From: Kocuria sp. | GTDB taxonomy: Bacteria; Actinomycetota; Actinomycetes; Actinomycetales; Micrococcaceae | Reading direction: 5' to 3' | DNA length: 64,000 nt | NCBI GenBank assembly: GCA_030524035.1 | Contig: JAUNHG010000002.1 | Coordinates: forward strand, 646,471-710,470 | In this document: positions 44,604 to 54,178 of the stretch, in pieces | Numbering within the stretch: the first letter of the stretch is position 1 | How the letters are laid out: every line of letters starts with the position of its first letter | Program-made: the position numbers and the translations under genes | The notes under the pieces: generated by a model | What the model was told of the DNA's origin: nothing | The model's input: the letters and a program-made list of their open reading frames with translations, nothing else | The model's database searches: none

Positions 44604-45469
44604 GCGGACTGTTCCTGGGCGGCTATTGGGCGGTCATGTTCTTCGGAAAGCCGATCGGGACTCCACCCTGGCGGAGCTACCCACGTGACCCACAGTTCGT
44701 CGAGCGGGTTGTCTTGACGAAGCTCAATTGCCTGGTCGCGGAATAGCTCTAACAGCGCAAGGAAGCGAACCACCACAACCAGCAGGGACTCGGCATGCTC
44801 AACCAGAGTGCGGAAGCCATGTTCGGTGCGGTCGCGAAGGAGCAGTCGTAGCTCTTCGGCTTCTTGCCGGACGGTGACGTTAGAACCGTGAAGGTGTTCG
44901 GTACTGACGTCGGTGGAGGTCTCGGACCGGGACTCATGTGCTTTGCGGGCGATTTCGGCGAATTGTTCGGGGGTTGTGGTCCAGACGAGTTCCGGCAGAA
45001 GGGAGGTGAGTTGGGGTTCGAGAGGAACGGATCGGGCGTAACGGGCGGATTCAGCATGCATGGCGTGGGCCATGAGGCGGGAGATGTCTTTGAAGGCTTT
45101 ATATTGCAGCAGTCTGGCGAACAGAATGTCGCGGGCTTCCAGAGCGGCGATGTCCTCCTCATCGCTGGCTTCACCGCGCGGCAAAAGACGTGCCGCCTTG
45201 AGGTCAATCAGTGTTGCGGCAACGACAAGGAACTCCGAGGCTTCATCCAGCGCAGCGGGCGAGTTTTCAAGGCGTAACGTACGGACGTACTCCAGGAATT
45301 CGTCCGTGACCACGGACAGCGCCACAGTAGTGATGTCGAGCTCGTGTTTACTGATCAGACTCAGCAGGAGATCAAACGGCCCGGTGAAGTTTTCAAGTTC
45401 CACCGCAAAGCCCGGGGAGTTTTCCAGCGTGGATTCCTCGGAAGGTTCTGCGGAGACCATGGTGTTCAT
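44600..45469 (-). CDS. scpA: Segregation and condensation protein A
   Basis: A 289-residue kleisin that bridges SMC heads. The family N-terminus is FAVELENFTGPFDLLLSLISKHELDITTVALS; then FLVVAATLIDLKAARLLP (ScpB-binding region) and a C-terminal winged helix with VVVRFLALLELFRDQAIELRQ. The start is ATG 45469, overlapping the parA stop as TGATG. An acidic 17-residue leader precedes the conserved part. Works with scpB and with smc, which is not in this window. Confidence 0.96.
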   Translation of the reverse strand: MNTMVSAEPSEESTLENSPGFAVELENFTGPFDLLLSLISKHELDITTVALSVVTDEFLEYVRTLRLENSPAALDEASEFLVVAATLIDLKAARLLPRGEASDEEDIAALEARDILFARLLQYKAFKDISRLMAHAMHAESARYARSVPLEPQLTSLLPELVWTTTPEQFAEIARKAHESRSETSTDVSTEHLHGSNVTVRQEAEELRLLLRDRTEHGFRTLVEHAESLLVVVVRFLALLELFRDQAIELRQDNPLDELWVTWVAPPGWSPDRLSEEHDRPIAAQEQSA

Positions 45470-46362
45470 CAGGGCGCGCCGCCGCGCGCAATGAGTTCGC
45501 GGGCTAGTTGGCGATAAGCCTCCGCACCTTGGTGAGTGGCTGCGAAGGACAGTATGGGTTCTGCAGCAACGGTTGCGTCCGGGAATTTCACGGTGCGTTT
45601 AATGACAGTGTCGAAAACTTTGTCCCCGAAGGCATCCATGATCCTGTCAAGGACTTCGCGAGAATGCAGGGTCCGGGAGTCAAACATAGTGGCGAGTACA
45701 CCATCAACAACGAGTTTGGGGTTGAGGCGGTCTTGGACTTTCTCAATGGAGTCCACGAGCAGAGCCACGGCACGCAGGGCAAAGAATTCACAGATGAGGG
45801 GGATGATCACACCGTGGGATGCGGTCAATGCATTGACGGTCAGCAGGCCCAGGGAAGGCTGACAATCGATCAGGATGACGTCATAGTGTTCGTCCACTTT
45901 GCGTAAGGCTGAGGCCAAGACCTGTTCGCGGGCGACTTCGGACACAAGTTGGACTTCCGCCGCAGAAAGGTCGATGTTGGCAGGCATGAGGTCAACGTTG
46001 TCAACGTCGGTTTCTAGGATGACGTCCCAGGGGTCCACGCCGCGCTCCATCATGACGTTGTAGATGGTCTGCTCTAGTTCATGGGGATTAGCACCGAATC
46101 CGGCGGATAGAGCACCTTGGGGATCAAAGTCCACCATGAGGACTTTGCGCCCACATTCAGCCAGGGCAGCACCAAGGTTGATGGTTGAGGTGGTTTTACC
46201 GACTCCACCTTTTTGGTTAACCATGGCGATGATTCGCGCAGGACCGTGTGACTCCAAGGGGGCAGGATCGGGAAATATTTGTAAGGGGCGACCTGTGGGA
46301 CCTACTTTGCCTGCGCTGGCGTCGTCCAGTTCTGGGAACCGGTCCCCGCTTTTGCTGCTCAC
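45469..46362 (-). CDS. ParA-family ATPase of the scpAB operon
   Basis: A 297-residue ParA/Soj-type ATPase like Rv1708. Deviant Walker A is MVNQKGGVGKTTSTINLG, then MVDFDPQGALSAGFG and DVILIDCQPSLGLLTVNAL. No parB lies nearby and the oriC pair is normally elsewhere, so this is a second ParA linked to condensin genes; its role is not established. The start is placed at GTG 46362 (VSSKSGDRFPEL), because GAGGAGAG precedes it; the frame opens at ATG 46395. It is the first gene of the parA-scpA-scpB operon, with a promoter expected in the 300 bases before it. Confidence 0.9.
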   Translation of the reverse strand: MSSKSGDRFPELDDASAGKVGPTGRPLQIFPDPAPLESHGPARIIAMVNQKGGVGKTTSTINLGAALAECGRKVLMVDFDPQGALSAGFGANPHELEQTIYNVMMERGVDPWDVILETDVDNVDLMPANIDLSAAEVQLVSEVAREQVLASALRKVDEHYDVILIDCQPSLGLLTVNALTASHGVIIPLICEFFALRAVALLVDSIEKVQDRLNPKLVVDGVLATMFDSRTLHSREVLDRIMDAFGDKVFDTVIKRTVKFPDATVAAEPILSFAATHQGAEAYRQLARELIARGGAP

Positions 46363-46661
46363 TGTAGGCTCTCTCCTCGGTCCTGGGGCTCGCATGTCTT
46401 GTGTGTAGTGCGGGCCATTGATCTAAGGCCCACACTTAACCTTGGAGCAAGACTACCGCTGTGGTGTTTGTTTACCCAATGACAGTGCCGTCAGCCAGTG
46501 TGTAGGACCACTCGTCACCCTGACGAATCGGCGCCGTCTGGTGCGGATCCTTAACTGCCCCACCTCACCTTTCAGAATCCGTAAATTTCAGATCACAAAA
46601 ATTACTGAATTGGTTTCATGAGAGAATTTCATGTTTTCTGAAGCTGAATGACCCAGCGGCA
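46363..46661. other. prpE-parA intergenic stretch with a gene-like fragment
   Basis: Downstream of parA's promoter side and beyond the prpE stop. On the minus strand, a 30-codon frame ending in a TAA at 46472-46474 reads VKDPHQTAPIRQGDEWSYTL and then ADGTVIG, which looks protein-like. It lacks any standard start after the preceding TGA (46562-46564). It may be a remnant or a peptide from an unusual start. The rest is AT-rich and should hold the parA promoter. Confidence 0.35.
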
Positions 46662-48635
46662 TTAAATCTGCGGACGCAATACCGCTGAGATAGCTTCCAA
46701 TACCGCAGGGTCTTCGATAGTTGATGGAACGGGAGCATCCACACCATCAGCGATCTGCCGCATAGTTTTCCGCAAAATCTTGCCGGAACGGGTCTTCGGC
46801 AGTGCTTCAACCACGGCAACGTGCTTTAGATCAGCCACCGCGCCAATCTGTTGCCGAACCATCGCCACAAGTTCCCGTGTTAGCTCCTCGTCGTCCGCCA
46901 CGGAACCAGCCTTCAGGACAACATATCCAGAAGGCCGTTGTCCTTTCAGATCATCAGCCACACCGATCACGGCGCATTCGGCCACCTGCGGGTGGGACGC
47001 AAGGACCTGTTCCATATGCCCTGTAGACAAACGATGCCCTGACACATTAATCACGTCATCCGTACGACCCATCACATAGACATAACCGTCCTCGTCCATG
47101 AGCCCCGAGTCACCGGTGGCGTAATACCCGTCAAAGACACTCAAATACGAATCAATGAAACGCTGATCGTTGCCCCACAAAGTGGCTAAGGTGCCTGGAG
47201 GTAGGGGCAGTTTGACTGCAATATTGCCTTCCGCGCCCCGCTCGACCGGCTGCCCTAGAGGATCCAGAATCTCTACCCGGTATCCCGGAATAGGGACCGT
47301 GGGAGACCCTGGTTTAAGGTCCAATGCTTCAAGCCCCAACGGATTACCAGCGATGGCCCACCCCGTTTCGGTCTGCCACCAATGGTCTACCACAGGTACT
47401 CCCAAGATCCGCCCAGCCCAGCTCCAGGTTTCAGGATCAAGCCGCTCGCCCGCCACGTAGAGTGCACGCAAACTGGAAATGTCGTAGCCACCCACCAGCT
47501 CGCCCTCCGGATCCTGCCGCCGAATCGCACGCAGCGCCGTGGGGGCAGTAAAGAAAGAACGAACATGGTAGTCCCGGATTAACCGCCAGAAAGCTCCAGC
47601 ATCCGGTGTACCCACCGGCTTACCTTCGTAAATCACTGTAGTGGCACCAGCGATCAGCGGACCGTACACGATGTACGAGTGACCCACTACCCACCCCACA
47701 TCCGATGCCGTGCACATCACTTCACCAGGGCCAATGTTGTAGATATTTTCCATGGACCAGGCCAGCGCAACAGCGTGCCCCCCGTTATCACGCACCACAC
47801 CCTTAGGCGTACCCGTGGTGCCGGAGGTATAGAGCACATATAGCGGATCTGTGGCAGCCACCGGAACACAATCAGCAGGTTGCGCTGCAGCTACGGCACT
47901 CGACCAGGACTCCCATCGAACACCCGTGGCGTTTTGAACAGCCACATCATCAAGCTGTTGGACGGTGTGCTCAAAACCGTCGCGCTCATAAACCAGCACA
48001 GTACCCGGAGTATGAGCTGCGAGATCAATTGCCTCAGCCACCGCAGGCAAATACTCAACCCGTCGCTTGGGCTCCACCCCACCCGATGCCGTGACAACAA
48101 TCTTTGGCTGGCAATCATCAATGCGCACCGCCAACTCCTTGGGCGCAAAGCCACCAAAGACCACCGAATGCACCGCACCTAAACGGGCGGCGGCCAACAT
48201 GGCGACGGCGGCCTGCGGAATCATGGGCAAATAAATCAGCACACGATCCCCCTTATCCACCCCCGCTGCCGCGAGCGCACCGGCAAATTCAGCAACGCGT
48301 TGCTGTAACTGGGCATACGTGATCTTTTCCGTACGCCCTAGAACGGCAGAGTCATAGATAATTGCGGTTGCTTGCCCCTGACCAGCTTCCACGTGGCGAT
48401 CCACGGCGTTGTAACACGTATTCAACTCGCCATCAGGGAACCATCGGTAGATGGGGGCCCGGGATGAGTCCAATGCCCGGGTGGGTGCGCTGGTCCACGC
48501 AAGCCGCTCTGCGGCTTCCAGCCAGAAGGCCTCTGCATCCTGGACGCTACGGGTAAAGGCAGCTGCGTAGGCACCTCCACCTGGCAGGTTACCCAGCGGG
48601 GAGTGTGAGTTGAACTGCTCATCGTGCTGGCTCAT
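46662..48635 (-). CDS. prpE: Propionate-CoA ligase
   Basis: A 657-residue AMP-forming acyl-CoA synthetase that activates propionate for the 2-methylcitrate cycle. Motifs: YTSGTTGTPKGVVRDNGGHA (AMP-binding P-loop; the VVRDNGGHAVAL extension is typical of PrpE), DHWWQTETGW, YYATGDSGLMDEDGYVYVMGRTDDVINVSGHRLS and KTRSGKILRKTMR with the catalytic, acetylatable Lys. ATG 48635 has AAAGGACC upstream; the frame is open to 48857 but that stretch is the regulatory region. Divergent from gntR-prpDBC, so both arms probably share operators. Acetyl-CoA synthetase is the main alternative; context favours propionate. Confidence 0.92.
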   Translation of the reverse strand: MSQHDEQFNSHSPLGNLPGGGAYAAAFTRSVQDAEAFWLEAAERLAWTSAPTRALDSSRAPIYRWFPDGELNTCYNAVDRHVEAGQGQATAIIYDSAVLGRTEKITYAQLQQRVAEFAGALAAAGVDKGDRVLIYLPMIPQAAVAMLAAARLGAVHSVVFGGFAPKELAVRIDDCQPKIVVTASGGVEPKRRVEYLPAVAEAIDLAAHTPGTVLVYERDGFEHTVQQLDDVAVQNATGVRWESWSSAVAAAQPADCVPVAATDPLYVLYTSGTTGTPKGVVRDNGGHAVALAWSMENIYNIGPGEVMCTASDVGWVVGHSYIVYGPLIAGATTVIYEGKPVGTPDAGAFWRLIRDYHVRSFFTAPTALRAIRRQDPEGELVGGYDISSLRALYVAGERLDPETWSWAGRILGVPVVDHWWQTETGWAIAGNPLGLEALDLKPGSPTVPIPGYRVEILDPLGQPVERGAEGNIAVKLPLPPGTLATLWGNDQRFIDSYLSVFDGYYATGDSGLMDEDGYVYVMGRTDDVINVSGHRLSTGHMEQVLASHPQVAECAVIGVADDLKGQRPSGYVVLKAGSVADDEELTRELVAMVRQQIGAVADLKHVAVVEALPKTRSGKILRKTMRQIADGVDAPVPSTIEDPAVLEAISAVLRPQI

Positions 48636-48749
48636 AGCGGGTCCTTTCGCGCGGCTTGGGGCATCGTTGCCCACAGGTGGCCTGGGCTCTGGGAAACCGA
48701 CTGCACGGCTCCCACGTGCGCCACAGTAGTGATCTGAAACACAAAAAGC

Positions 48750-48768
48750 CACCCCGATGTATACATTT
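48750..48768. promoter_or_regulatory. GntR-type operator, prpE-proximal copy
   Basis: Contains the palindrome ATGTATACAT (48757-48766). Read on the minus strand the site is TGTATACATCGGGGTGGC, matching the second copy at 48821 in 16 of 18 positions but in opposite orientation. FCD-type GntR proteins often bind TGTATACA-like sequences. Confidence 0.65.
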
Positions 48769-48819
48769 CTCAAAAAATTTCCCGAGTCTCGTGGCACCTT
48801 GCCCCCCAAAGGGTACGCT

Positions 48820-48838
48820 GTGTATACATTGGGGTGAC
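48820..48838. promoter_or_regulatory. GntR-type operator, gntR-proximal copy
   Basis: TGTATACATTGGGGTGAC on the plus strand, 18 bases before the gntR start. Its centre lies 63 bases, six helical turns, from the inverted copy at 48757-48766, so one dimer pair could bridge both and control prpE and gntR-prpDBC together. Confidence 0.68.
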
Positions 48839-48855
48839 TTTGAGAGGAAGGTGCC

Positions 48856-49542
48856 ATGAGAGCCAGCCAGCGAGTTTACGAACAGCTCCGCGCGGAAATT
48901 CTTGACGGCACACTCCCCCCGGGCTACGCCTTAGCCGAAGTAGAGCAATCCCAGCGATTTGGTATCTCTCGCACCCCGGTACGGGAAGCCATCAGCCGTT
49001 TAGGGGCAGAAGGACTCACCGAACAGCTCGGTGGCCGCGGTGTAGTGGTTTCGGAAATCACGACCGACGACATTCCCGCGCTCTTTGAGTTACGCGAAGC
49101 TCTCGATATTCAGGCCGCCCGTTTAGCAGCAGTACGCGGGCAACCAACGGAATTCATGACTTTGGCGGACCAACTCCATGCCGCAGCTACCGTGCTCGAA
49201 ACAACACACCGGGACACCCCAACTTCTTCTCATTCTTCAGCCGCTTACTACGACCTTGTGGAACAAATGGACCGCGCTATCGATCTTGCCGCTGCCAACC
49301 CGTGGTTAGACGCTGCCTCCTCCACAGTGCGGATGCAGCTGGCTCGGGTTCGTCGCCTAGCTGCCCAGGATCCCTCCCGCTTAGCTGCAGCGGCTAGAGA
49401 ACACGCACAGATTGCCCATGCGATTTCCACAGGATCACCCCAACTGGCCGAAGCCGCGGTGCGGCTGCATCTACACAACGCCCTTACATCAGCGCTGACC
49501 AAAGCGCCACCGTTGATCCCAGTCACAGTGTCAACACGGTGA
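48856..49542 (+). CDS. GntR/FCD-family regulator of the propionate genes
   Basis: A 228-residue transcription factor. The winged helix is VYEQLRAEILDGTLPPGYALAEVEQSQRFGISRTPVREAISRL with the recognition helix SRTPVREAI, and VVVSEIT closes the wing. The FCD ligand domain follows (FELREALDIQAARLAAV, then EQMDRAIDLAAANPWL and the metal-ligand region EHAQIAHAI and HLHNAL with His residues). ATG 48856 has GAGAGGAAGG upstream. It is the first gene of the prpDBC operon and divergent from prpE, so it is very likely their regulator, sensing a propionate or methylcitrate metabolite. Actinobacterial prp loci often use other regulator types. Confidence 0.88.
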   Translation: MRASQRVYEQLRAEILDGTLPPGYALAEVEQSQRFGISRTPVREAISRLGAEGLTEQLGGRGVVVSEITTDDIPALFELREALDIQAARLAAVRGQPTEFMTLADQLHAAATVLETTHRDTPTSSHSSAAYYDLVEQMDRAIDLAAANPWLDAASSTVRMQLARVRRLAAQDPSRLAAAAREHAQIAHAISTGSPQLAEAAVRLHLHNALTSALTKAPPLIPVTVSTR

Positions 49543-49584
49543 CCACACGGTGCAAGATCACGTACAGCAATCGAAAGGAACACC

Positions 49585-51105
49585 ATGACCATTAACCATT
49601 CGGTACGGGTTTACCCGTCGTCAGAAAACCTGCCCCGGAAAGAACAGTTAGCGTGGAAAGTGGCCGAGGTTGCCGCTGACCCTGTTGACGTCACTCCGGA
49701 GGTCACCGACATGGTGATCAACCGTATTTTGGACAACGCCTCCGTAGCCATCGCTTCCTTAAACCGGGCACCCATTGTCTCCGCCCGCGGGCAAGCCCTG
49801 ACGCATGCAGCAGGTCCCGGTGGTACAGGGGCGGGGGTTTTTGGTGTGGATACTTCTCGTACCAAGGTTTCCCCCGAATGGGCTGCCTGGGCAAATGGCG
49901 TGGCAGTCCGTGAGCTGGACTATCACGACACTTTCTTGGCTGCTGAATACTCCCATCCCGGCGACAACATCCCCCCCATTCTGGCCGTGGCGCAACACAT
50001 GGGATCCACGGGTCGCGACCTGGTGCGCGGCCTTGCCACCGGGTATGAGATCCAGGTGGATTTGGTCAAAGCTATTTGCCTGCACAAGCACAAGATTGAT
50101 CACGTGGCACATTTGGGGCCCTCAGCTGCCGCTGGCATTGGCACCTTATTGGGCTTAGATACCACCACAATCTTCCATGCCATTGGGCAAGCGCTGCACA
50201 CCACCACGGCAACCAGGCAATCCCGAAAAGGCGAAATTTCCACGTGGAAAGCACATGCCCCAGCTTTTGCGGGCAAGATGGCGGTAGAAGCTGTGGATCG
50301 CGCCATGCGCGGCCAGACCTCCCCGACCCCCATCTGGGAGGGCGAGGACGGTGTAATCGCCTGGTTACTCGATGGCCCCAACGCGGCCTATGAGGTTCCG
50401 CTACCCGCGCCAGGGGAAGCTAAACGCGCCATCTTAGATTCCTACACCAAAGAGCATTCTGCGGAGTATCAGGCGCAGGCTTGGATTGACTTGGCGCGGA
50501 AATTGCACTCCGAACACCCAGAAGTCGCTGACGCCGCTCACGTCGAACGAATTGTGCTGCACACGTCCCACCACACCCACTATGTGATTGGTTCGGGCGC
50601 TAACGACCCCCAAAAATACGACCCCCAGGCCACCCGAGAAACATTGGATCACTCGATCCCCTATATCTTCACGGTTGCCCTGCAGGACGGTGCCTGGCAC
50701 CACGTAGATTCCTACACTCCGGAGCGTGCTGGACGCCCAGAGACCGTGGAACTATGGCACAAAATCACCACGGAAGAAGACCCAGAGTGGACCCGCCGGT
50801 ACCATTCGCTGGATATCTCCGAAAAAGCCTTTGGTGGCCGCGCTGAAATCGTACTAAAAGACGGTTCCACCATTGTGGATGAGATTGCTGTCGCGGATGC
50901 CCACCCGTTAGGTGCCCGCCCGTTCGCTCGCGAGCAGTACCTCCATAAGCTGCGCACCCTGGCTGATGGCCTGGTCGCTGACACCGAGCTGGAACGCTTC
51001 ATTCAAGCCGCCGAAAACCTGCCCAACCTCGATGCCGGTGACTTAGACGCCTTGAACGTCACGGCATCAGTGGCGCTGGAATCTGGGACCAAGGGGATTT
51101 TCTAA
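49585..51105 (+). CDS. prpD: 2-methylcitrate dehydratase
   Basis: A 506-residue MmgE/PrpD-family dehydratase converting 2-methylcitrate to 2-methylaconitate. The family blocks [35 protein letters not shown] and [20 protein letters not shown] are present with the conserved His and Asp residues, and later [31 protein letters not shown], and [18 protein letters not shown]. Length fits bacterial PrpD. ATG 49585 has GAAAGGA seven bases upstream. 42 bases follow gntR; the prpB start overlaps its stop as TAATG. Confidence 0.96.
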   Translation: MTINHSVRVYPSSENLPRKEQLAWKVAEVAADPVDVTPEVTDMVINRILDNASVAIASLNRAPIVSARGQALTHAAGPGGTGAGVFGVDTSRTKVSPEWAAWANGVAVRELDYHDTFLAAEYSHPGDNIPPILAVAQHMGSTGRDLVRGLATGYEIQVDLVKAICLHKHKIDHVAHLGPSAAAGIGTLLGLDTTTIFHAIGQALHTTTATRQSRKGEISTWKAHAPAFAGKMAVEAVDRAMRGQTSPTPIWEGEDGVIAWLLDGPNAAYEVPLPAPGEAKRAILDSYTKEHSAEYQAQAWIDLARKLHSEHPEVADAAHVERIVLHTSHHTHYVIGSGANDPQKYDPQATRETLDHSIPYIFTVALQDGAWHHVDSYTPERAGRPETVELWHKITTEEDPEWTRRYHSLDISEKAFGGRAEIVLKDGSTIVDEIAVADAHPLGARPFAREQYLHKLRTLADGLVADTELERFIQAAENLPNLDAGDLDALNVTASVALESGTKGIF

Positions 51106-52007
51106 TGCTGTACTCACATGTCACCCCAGAGGCTAAACGCGTCACATTCCGTGAGCTGCTGGCAGAAGATCGCTGTGTTCAGTTCCCCGGCACGTTTACA
51201 CCATTAGCCACCAAAGTCATCCAAGACAAAGGATTTGATGGTGTGTACATTTCCGGAGGCGTGCTGGCCAATGAACTAGGTCTGCCAGACATTGGGCTGA
51301 CCACCCTGACCGAAGTCGCCCAACGCGGTGCGCAGATTGCCCGTTCTACGGATTTACCCACGCTGATTGATGCGGACACCGGGTTCGGTGAGCCCATGAA
51401 TATCGCCCGCACCATCCAGGAATTAGAAAATGCCGGGGTCTCCGGATGCCACGTTGAGGACCAATTCAATCCCAAACGCTGCGGTCATCTTGAGGGAAAA
51501 TCCGTGGTTGACGTACAGACTGCCGTCAAACGGATCCAGGCCGCTGTGCAGGCACGGCGTGATCCCAACTTTGTGGTCATGGCGCGCACGGATATTCGCG
51601 CCGTGGAAAGTTTGGACGCAACGGTCGAGCGTGCGCAAGCATTGGTGGAAGCCGGCGCGGACGTCATATTCCCGGAAGCCTTGAAGGATCTTAACGAATT
51701 CCAGATCATGGCCTCGGCGTTATCCGTGCCCATATTGGCCAATATGACGGAATTCGGAAAATCCGAACTGTTCACCGTCAACCAGTTGCACGACGCCGGG
51801 GTGTCCATGGTGATTTACCCGGTTTCTGCACAGCGCGCCGCTATGGGTGCCGTTGAACGCCTGCTAGAGACCATCAAGGCTGATGGAACGCAACAAGCCG
51901 CTGTGGAAGATATGCAGACACGGTCCCGTTTGTACGAGACAGTGGACTACGACGGCTACAGCGCGTTCGACAGCACTGTTTTTAACTTTGAAGTCCCCGG
52001 AGGGTGA
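51105..52007 (+). CDS. prpB: 2-methylisocitrate lyase
   Basis: A 300-residue isocitrate-lyase-family enzyme splitting 2-methylisocitrate into pyruvate and succinate. It carries PGTFTPLATKVIQDKGFDGVYISGG at the N terminus, DADTGFGEPMNIARTIQELENAGVSGCHVEDQ (Mg2+ ligands) and NPKRCGHLEGKSVVD, whose KRCGH motif supplies the catalytic Cys. VMARTDIRAVESLDATVERAQALVEAGADVIFPEAL and MVIYPVSAQRAAMGA complete the barrel. The start overlaps the prpD stop; prpC starts two bases after its stop. Confidence 0.97.
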   Translation: MLYSHVTPEAKRVTFRELLAEDRCVQFPGTFTPLATKVIQDKGFDGVYISGGVLANELGLPDIGLTTLTEVAQRGAQIARSTDLPTLIDADTGFGEPMNIARTIQELENAGVSGCHVEDQFNPKRCGHLEGKSVVDVQTAVKRIQAAVQARRDPNFVVMARTDIRAVESLDATVERAQALVEAGADVIFPEALKDLNEFQIMASALSVPILANMTEFGKSELFTVNQLHDAGVSMVIYPVSAQRAAMGAVERLLETIKADGTQQAAVEDMQTRSRLYETVDYDGYSAFDSTVFNFEVPGG

Positions 52008-52009
52008 TC

Positions 52010-53152
52010 ATGAGCGAGAACACTGAGATCAAGAAAGGCTTGGCCGGTGTGGTGGCCGACGTCACCGCAGTATCCAAAGTCAACCCGGAGTCCAACTCCC
52101 TGCTGTACAGGGGGTACCCGGTCCAAGAACTAGCCGCCACCTGCTCTTTTGAGCAAGTCGCTCTGTTGTTGTGGAACGGTGAGTTACCCACAAAGGGGCA
52201 GCTGGAAGAGTTCAGTGCCTTTGAACGCGCCAACCGTGCCCTAAGCCCGGAGCTCAAAGCCGTCATTGATGCGCTGCCCACGGATTGTCATCCCATGGAT
52301 GTTTGTCGTACCGCTGCCTCTGTGCTGGGTGCCCAACACCCGAAAGCCGAGGATGAATCCCCGCAGGCAGAACTCGAAAAATCTCAGGCCTTGTTTGCCG
52401 CCATGCCTGCGGTGGTCTGTTACGACCAACGACGTCGTCACAATCAGGATGTGGTAGAGCCCCGCAAGGATCTGGATTATTCCGCCAACTTCCTCTGGAT
52501 GGCCTTTGGTGAGGAGGCCGCACCGGAGGTGGTGGAGGCGTTCAATGTCTCCATGATCTTGTACGCTGAGCATTCTTTTAATGCATCAACGTTCACCGGA
52601 CGTGTCGTGACATCCACGCTGTCGGATCTTCATTCAGCTGTTACTGCAGCTATTGGCGCTTTGAAGGGGCCGTTGCACGGAGGCGCTAACGAAGCCGTCA
52701 TGCATACCTTTGAGGAGCTGGGCATCACATCTGATGAATCAGCTGAGGACGCCGAAGCCCGCGCCAAAGCGTGGATGGACGATGCTTTAGCCCAGAAGAA
52801 AAAAATCATGGGGTTCGGTCACCGTGTGTATAAAAATGGCGATTCCCGAGTCCCCACGATGCAGGATGCCCTGTTCCGCATGTTAGATCATTACCAGCGC
52901 CCGGAACTGCTGGGGCTCTACCACGGGTTGGCTAAATCCATGGATGAAGCGAAGGGGATTAAACCCAACCTGGATTATCCGGCAGGGCCCACGTATTGGC
53001 TCATGGGCTTTGACATCCCCACGTTCACACCTCTTTTTGTGTGCGCTCGCATCACTGGGTGGACGGCACACATTATGGAGCAGCGCGCGGCCAACTCGCT
53101 CATCCGCCCGTTGTCGGCGTACAACGGCGCGGAGGAACGTCACCTGGGATGA
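52010..53152 (+). CDS. prpC: 2-methylcitrate synthase
   Basis: A 380-residue citrate-synthase-fold enzyme condensing propionyl-CoA with oxaloacetate. Active-site blocks: LYAEHSFNASTFTGRVVTSTLSD (His), GPLHGGANEAVM (His), IMGFGHRVYKNGDSRV (His, Arg) and a C-terminal TYWLMGFDIPTFTPLFVCARITGWTAHIMEQ with the catalytic Asp region and acceptor Arg RPLSAYNG. ATG 52010 follows GGAGGGTGATC. It is the last gene of gntR-prpD-prpB-prpC, and converges on xerD with 12 bases between stops. Some of these enzymes also accept acetyl-CoA. Confidence 0.96.
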   Translation: MSENTEIKKGLAGVVADVTAVSKVNPESNSLLYRGYPVQELAATCSFEQVALLLWNGELPTKGQLEEFSAFERANRALSPELKAVIDALPTDCHPMDVCRTAASVLGAQHPKAEDESPQAELEKSQALFAAMPAVVCYDQRRRHNQDVVEPRKDLDYSANFLWMAFGEEAAPEVVEAFNVSMILYAEHSFNASTFTGRVVTSTLSDLHSAVTAAIGALKGPLHGGANEAVMHTFEELGITSDESAEDAEARAKAWMDDALAQKKKIMGFGHRVYKNGDSRVPTMQDALFRMLDHYQRPELLGLYHGLAKSMDEAKGIKPNLDYPAGPTYWLMGFDIPTFTPLFVCARITGWTAHIMEQRAANSLIRPLSAYNGAEERHLG

Positions 53153-53164
53153 TGCGCTCGGGGG

Positions 53165-54175
53165 TTACCGCGCCCTGGGGTGGGCAGTAGCCCATACCTC
53201 CCGCAGAGAGTCGGCAGTCACGAGGGTGTAGACCTGAGTGGTGGTCACGGAAGCGTGCCCCAGTAGCTCCTGGACCACCCTCAGATCTGCACCACCTTCC
53301 AGCAAGTGGGTGGCAAAAGAATGCCGCAGTGTGTGAGGGGTGACTTCCACACCGTCGTCCGTTAACCCTGAACGTTGCGCGGCGGATTTAATCGTGTTCC
53401 ACGCCGTCTGACGGCTGATCCGACCACCCCTCGCATTCAGAAAAACAGCTGGAGTTGCTTTCCCTTGGGCAGAAAATTGCGGCCTGCCCCGCACCAGCCA
53501 CGCATCGACAGCAGTCACCGCAGGGCCACCTAACGGAACCATCCGCTGCTTCGCGCCTTTACCAAACAGTCGGATGAACGGTAGGGAATCAGCCGAGTGT
53601 CCCCCGGCGGCACGAACCGCCGCCGAAAGATCATCCACGTCCACACCAATCGCTTCGGAGACCCGGGCACCCGTGGAATACATCAGCTCCAGCAAGGCAC
53701 GATCCCGCAAACCTGCCGGAGTGGATACATCCGGAGCTTCCAGCAGCCGTGTCACAGATTCCACAGAAATCGCTTTGGGTAAACGCATTCCGGCAACAGG
53801 TGGTGGTACATCAGCGGCAGGGTCAGTGGCGGTCATCCCTTCTGCTGCCCAAAACCGATGCGCCCCGCGTACCGCCACCACCACACGTGCCGCACTCCTT
53901 GCGCTGAGTCCTTCCCCCGGCGGATCCCCGTGAAGAGGACGTTGTAAGAAGCGCACAAAAGCCGCCACATGCGCGGCGGTGACGTCTTGGGGAGCATCCA
54001 CCGCCTCAGCGTCCGGAGGCCCCACCACCATGGTCACAAAATTCACGTATCTCGCAATATCCCGACGGTAGGCAGCCACTGTGTGCGGCGATAACCCACG
54101 TTCCACCATCACATGCTGTATGTACCGTTCAGCAGCCCGGTGCAACGCTTTGGGTGCGGAGTCAGCGGGTGCCAC
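53165..54175 (-). CDS. xerD: Chromosome-dimer tyrosine recombinase XerD
   Basis: A 336-residue tyrosine recombinase of the XerC/XerD pair that resolves chromosome dimers at dif. The SAM-like N-terminal domain reads [27 protein letters not shown]. The catalytic domain has Arg in [54 protein letters not shown] with His, Arg, His and the nucleophilic Tyr. Context (NUDIX, pyrG upstream; Rv1701 in M. tuberculosis) identifies the housekeeping enzyme and argues against a mobile integrase. GTG 54175 starts three bases after the NUDIX stop. A small insertion, [11 protein letters not shown], lies in the N-terminal domain. Confidence 0.95.
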   Translation of the reverse strand: MAPADSAPKALHRAAERYIQHVMVERGLSPHTVAAYRRDIARYVNFVTMVVGPPDAEAVDAPQDVTAAHVAAFVRFLQRPLHGDPPGEGLSARSAARVVVAVRGAHRFWAAEGMTATDPAADVPPPVAGMRLPKAISVESVTRLLEAPDVSTPAGLRDRALLELMYSTGARVSEAIGVDVDDLSAAVRAAGGHSADSLPFIRLFGKGAKQRMVPLGGPAVTAVDAWLVRGRPQFSAQGKATPAVFLNARGGRISRQTAWNTIKSAAQRSGLTDDGVEVTPHTLRHSFATHLLEGGADLRVVQELLGHASVTTTQVYTLVTADSLREVWATAHPRAR

Positions 54176-54178
54176 AAC

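Noticed and set aside
45469..46362. parA as marker of the replication origin
   Set aside because: No parB, dnaA or gidAB genes are near; the neighbours scpA and scpB fit the Rv1708-type orphan ParA.
48636..48857. 74-residue N-terminal extension of PrpE
   Set aside because: This stretch is the divergent regulatory region with both operators; the ATG at 48635 has a good ribosome binding site and gives the family N terminus.
53165..54175. Tyrosine recombinase as sign of a mobile element
   Set aside because: It is in the conserved xerD position beside NUDIX and pyrG, full length, with no attachment repeats nearby.
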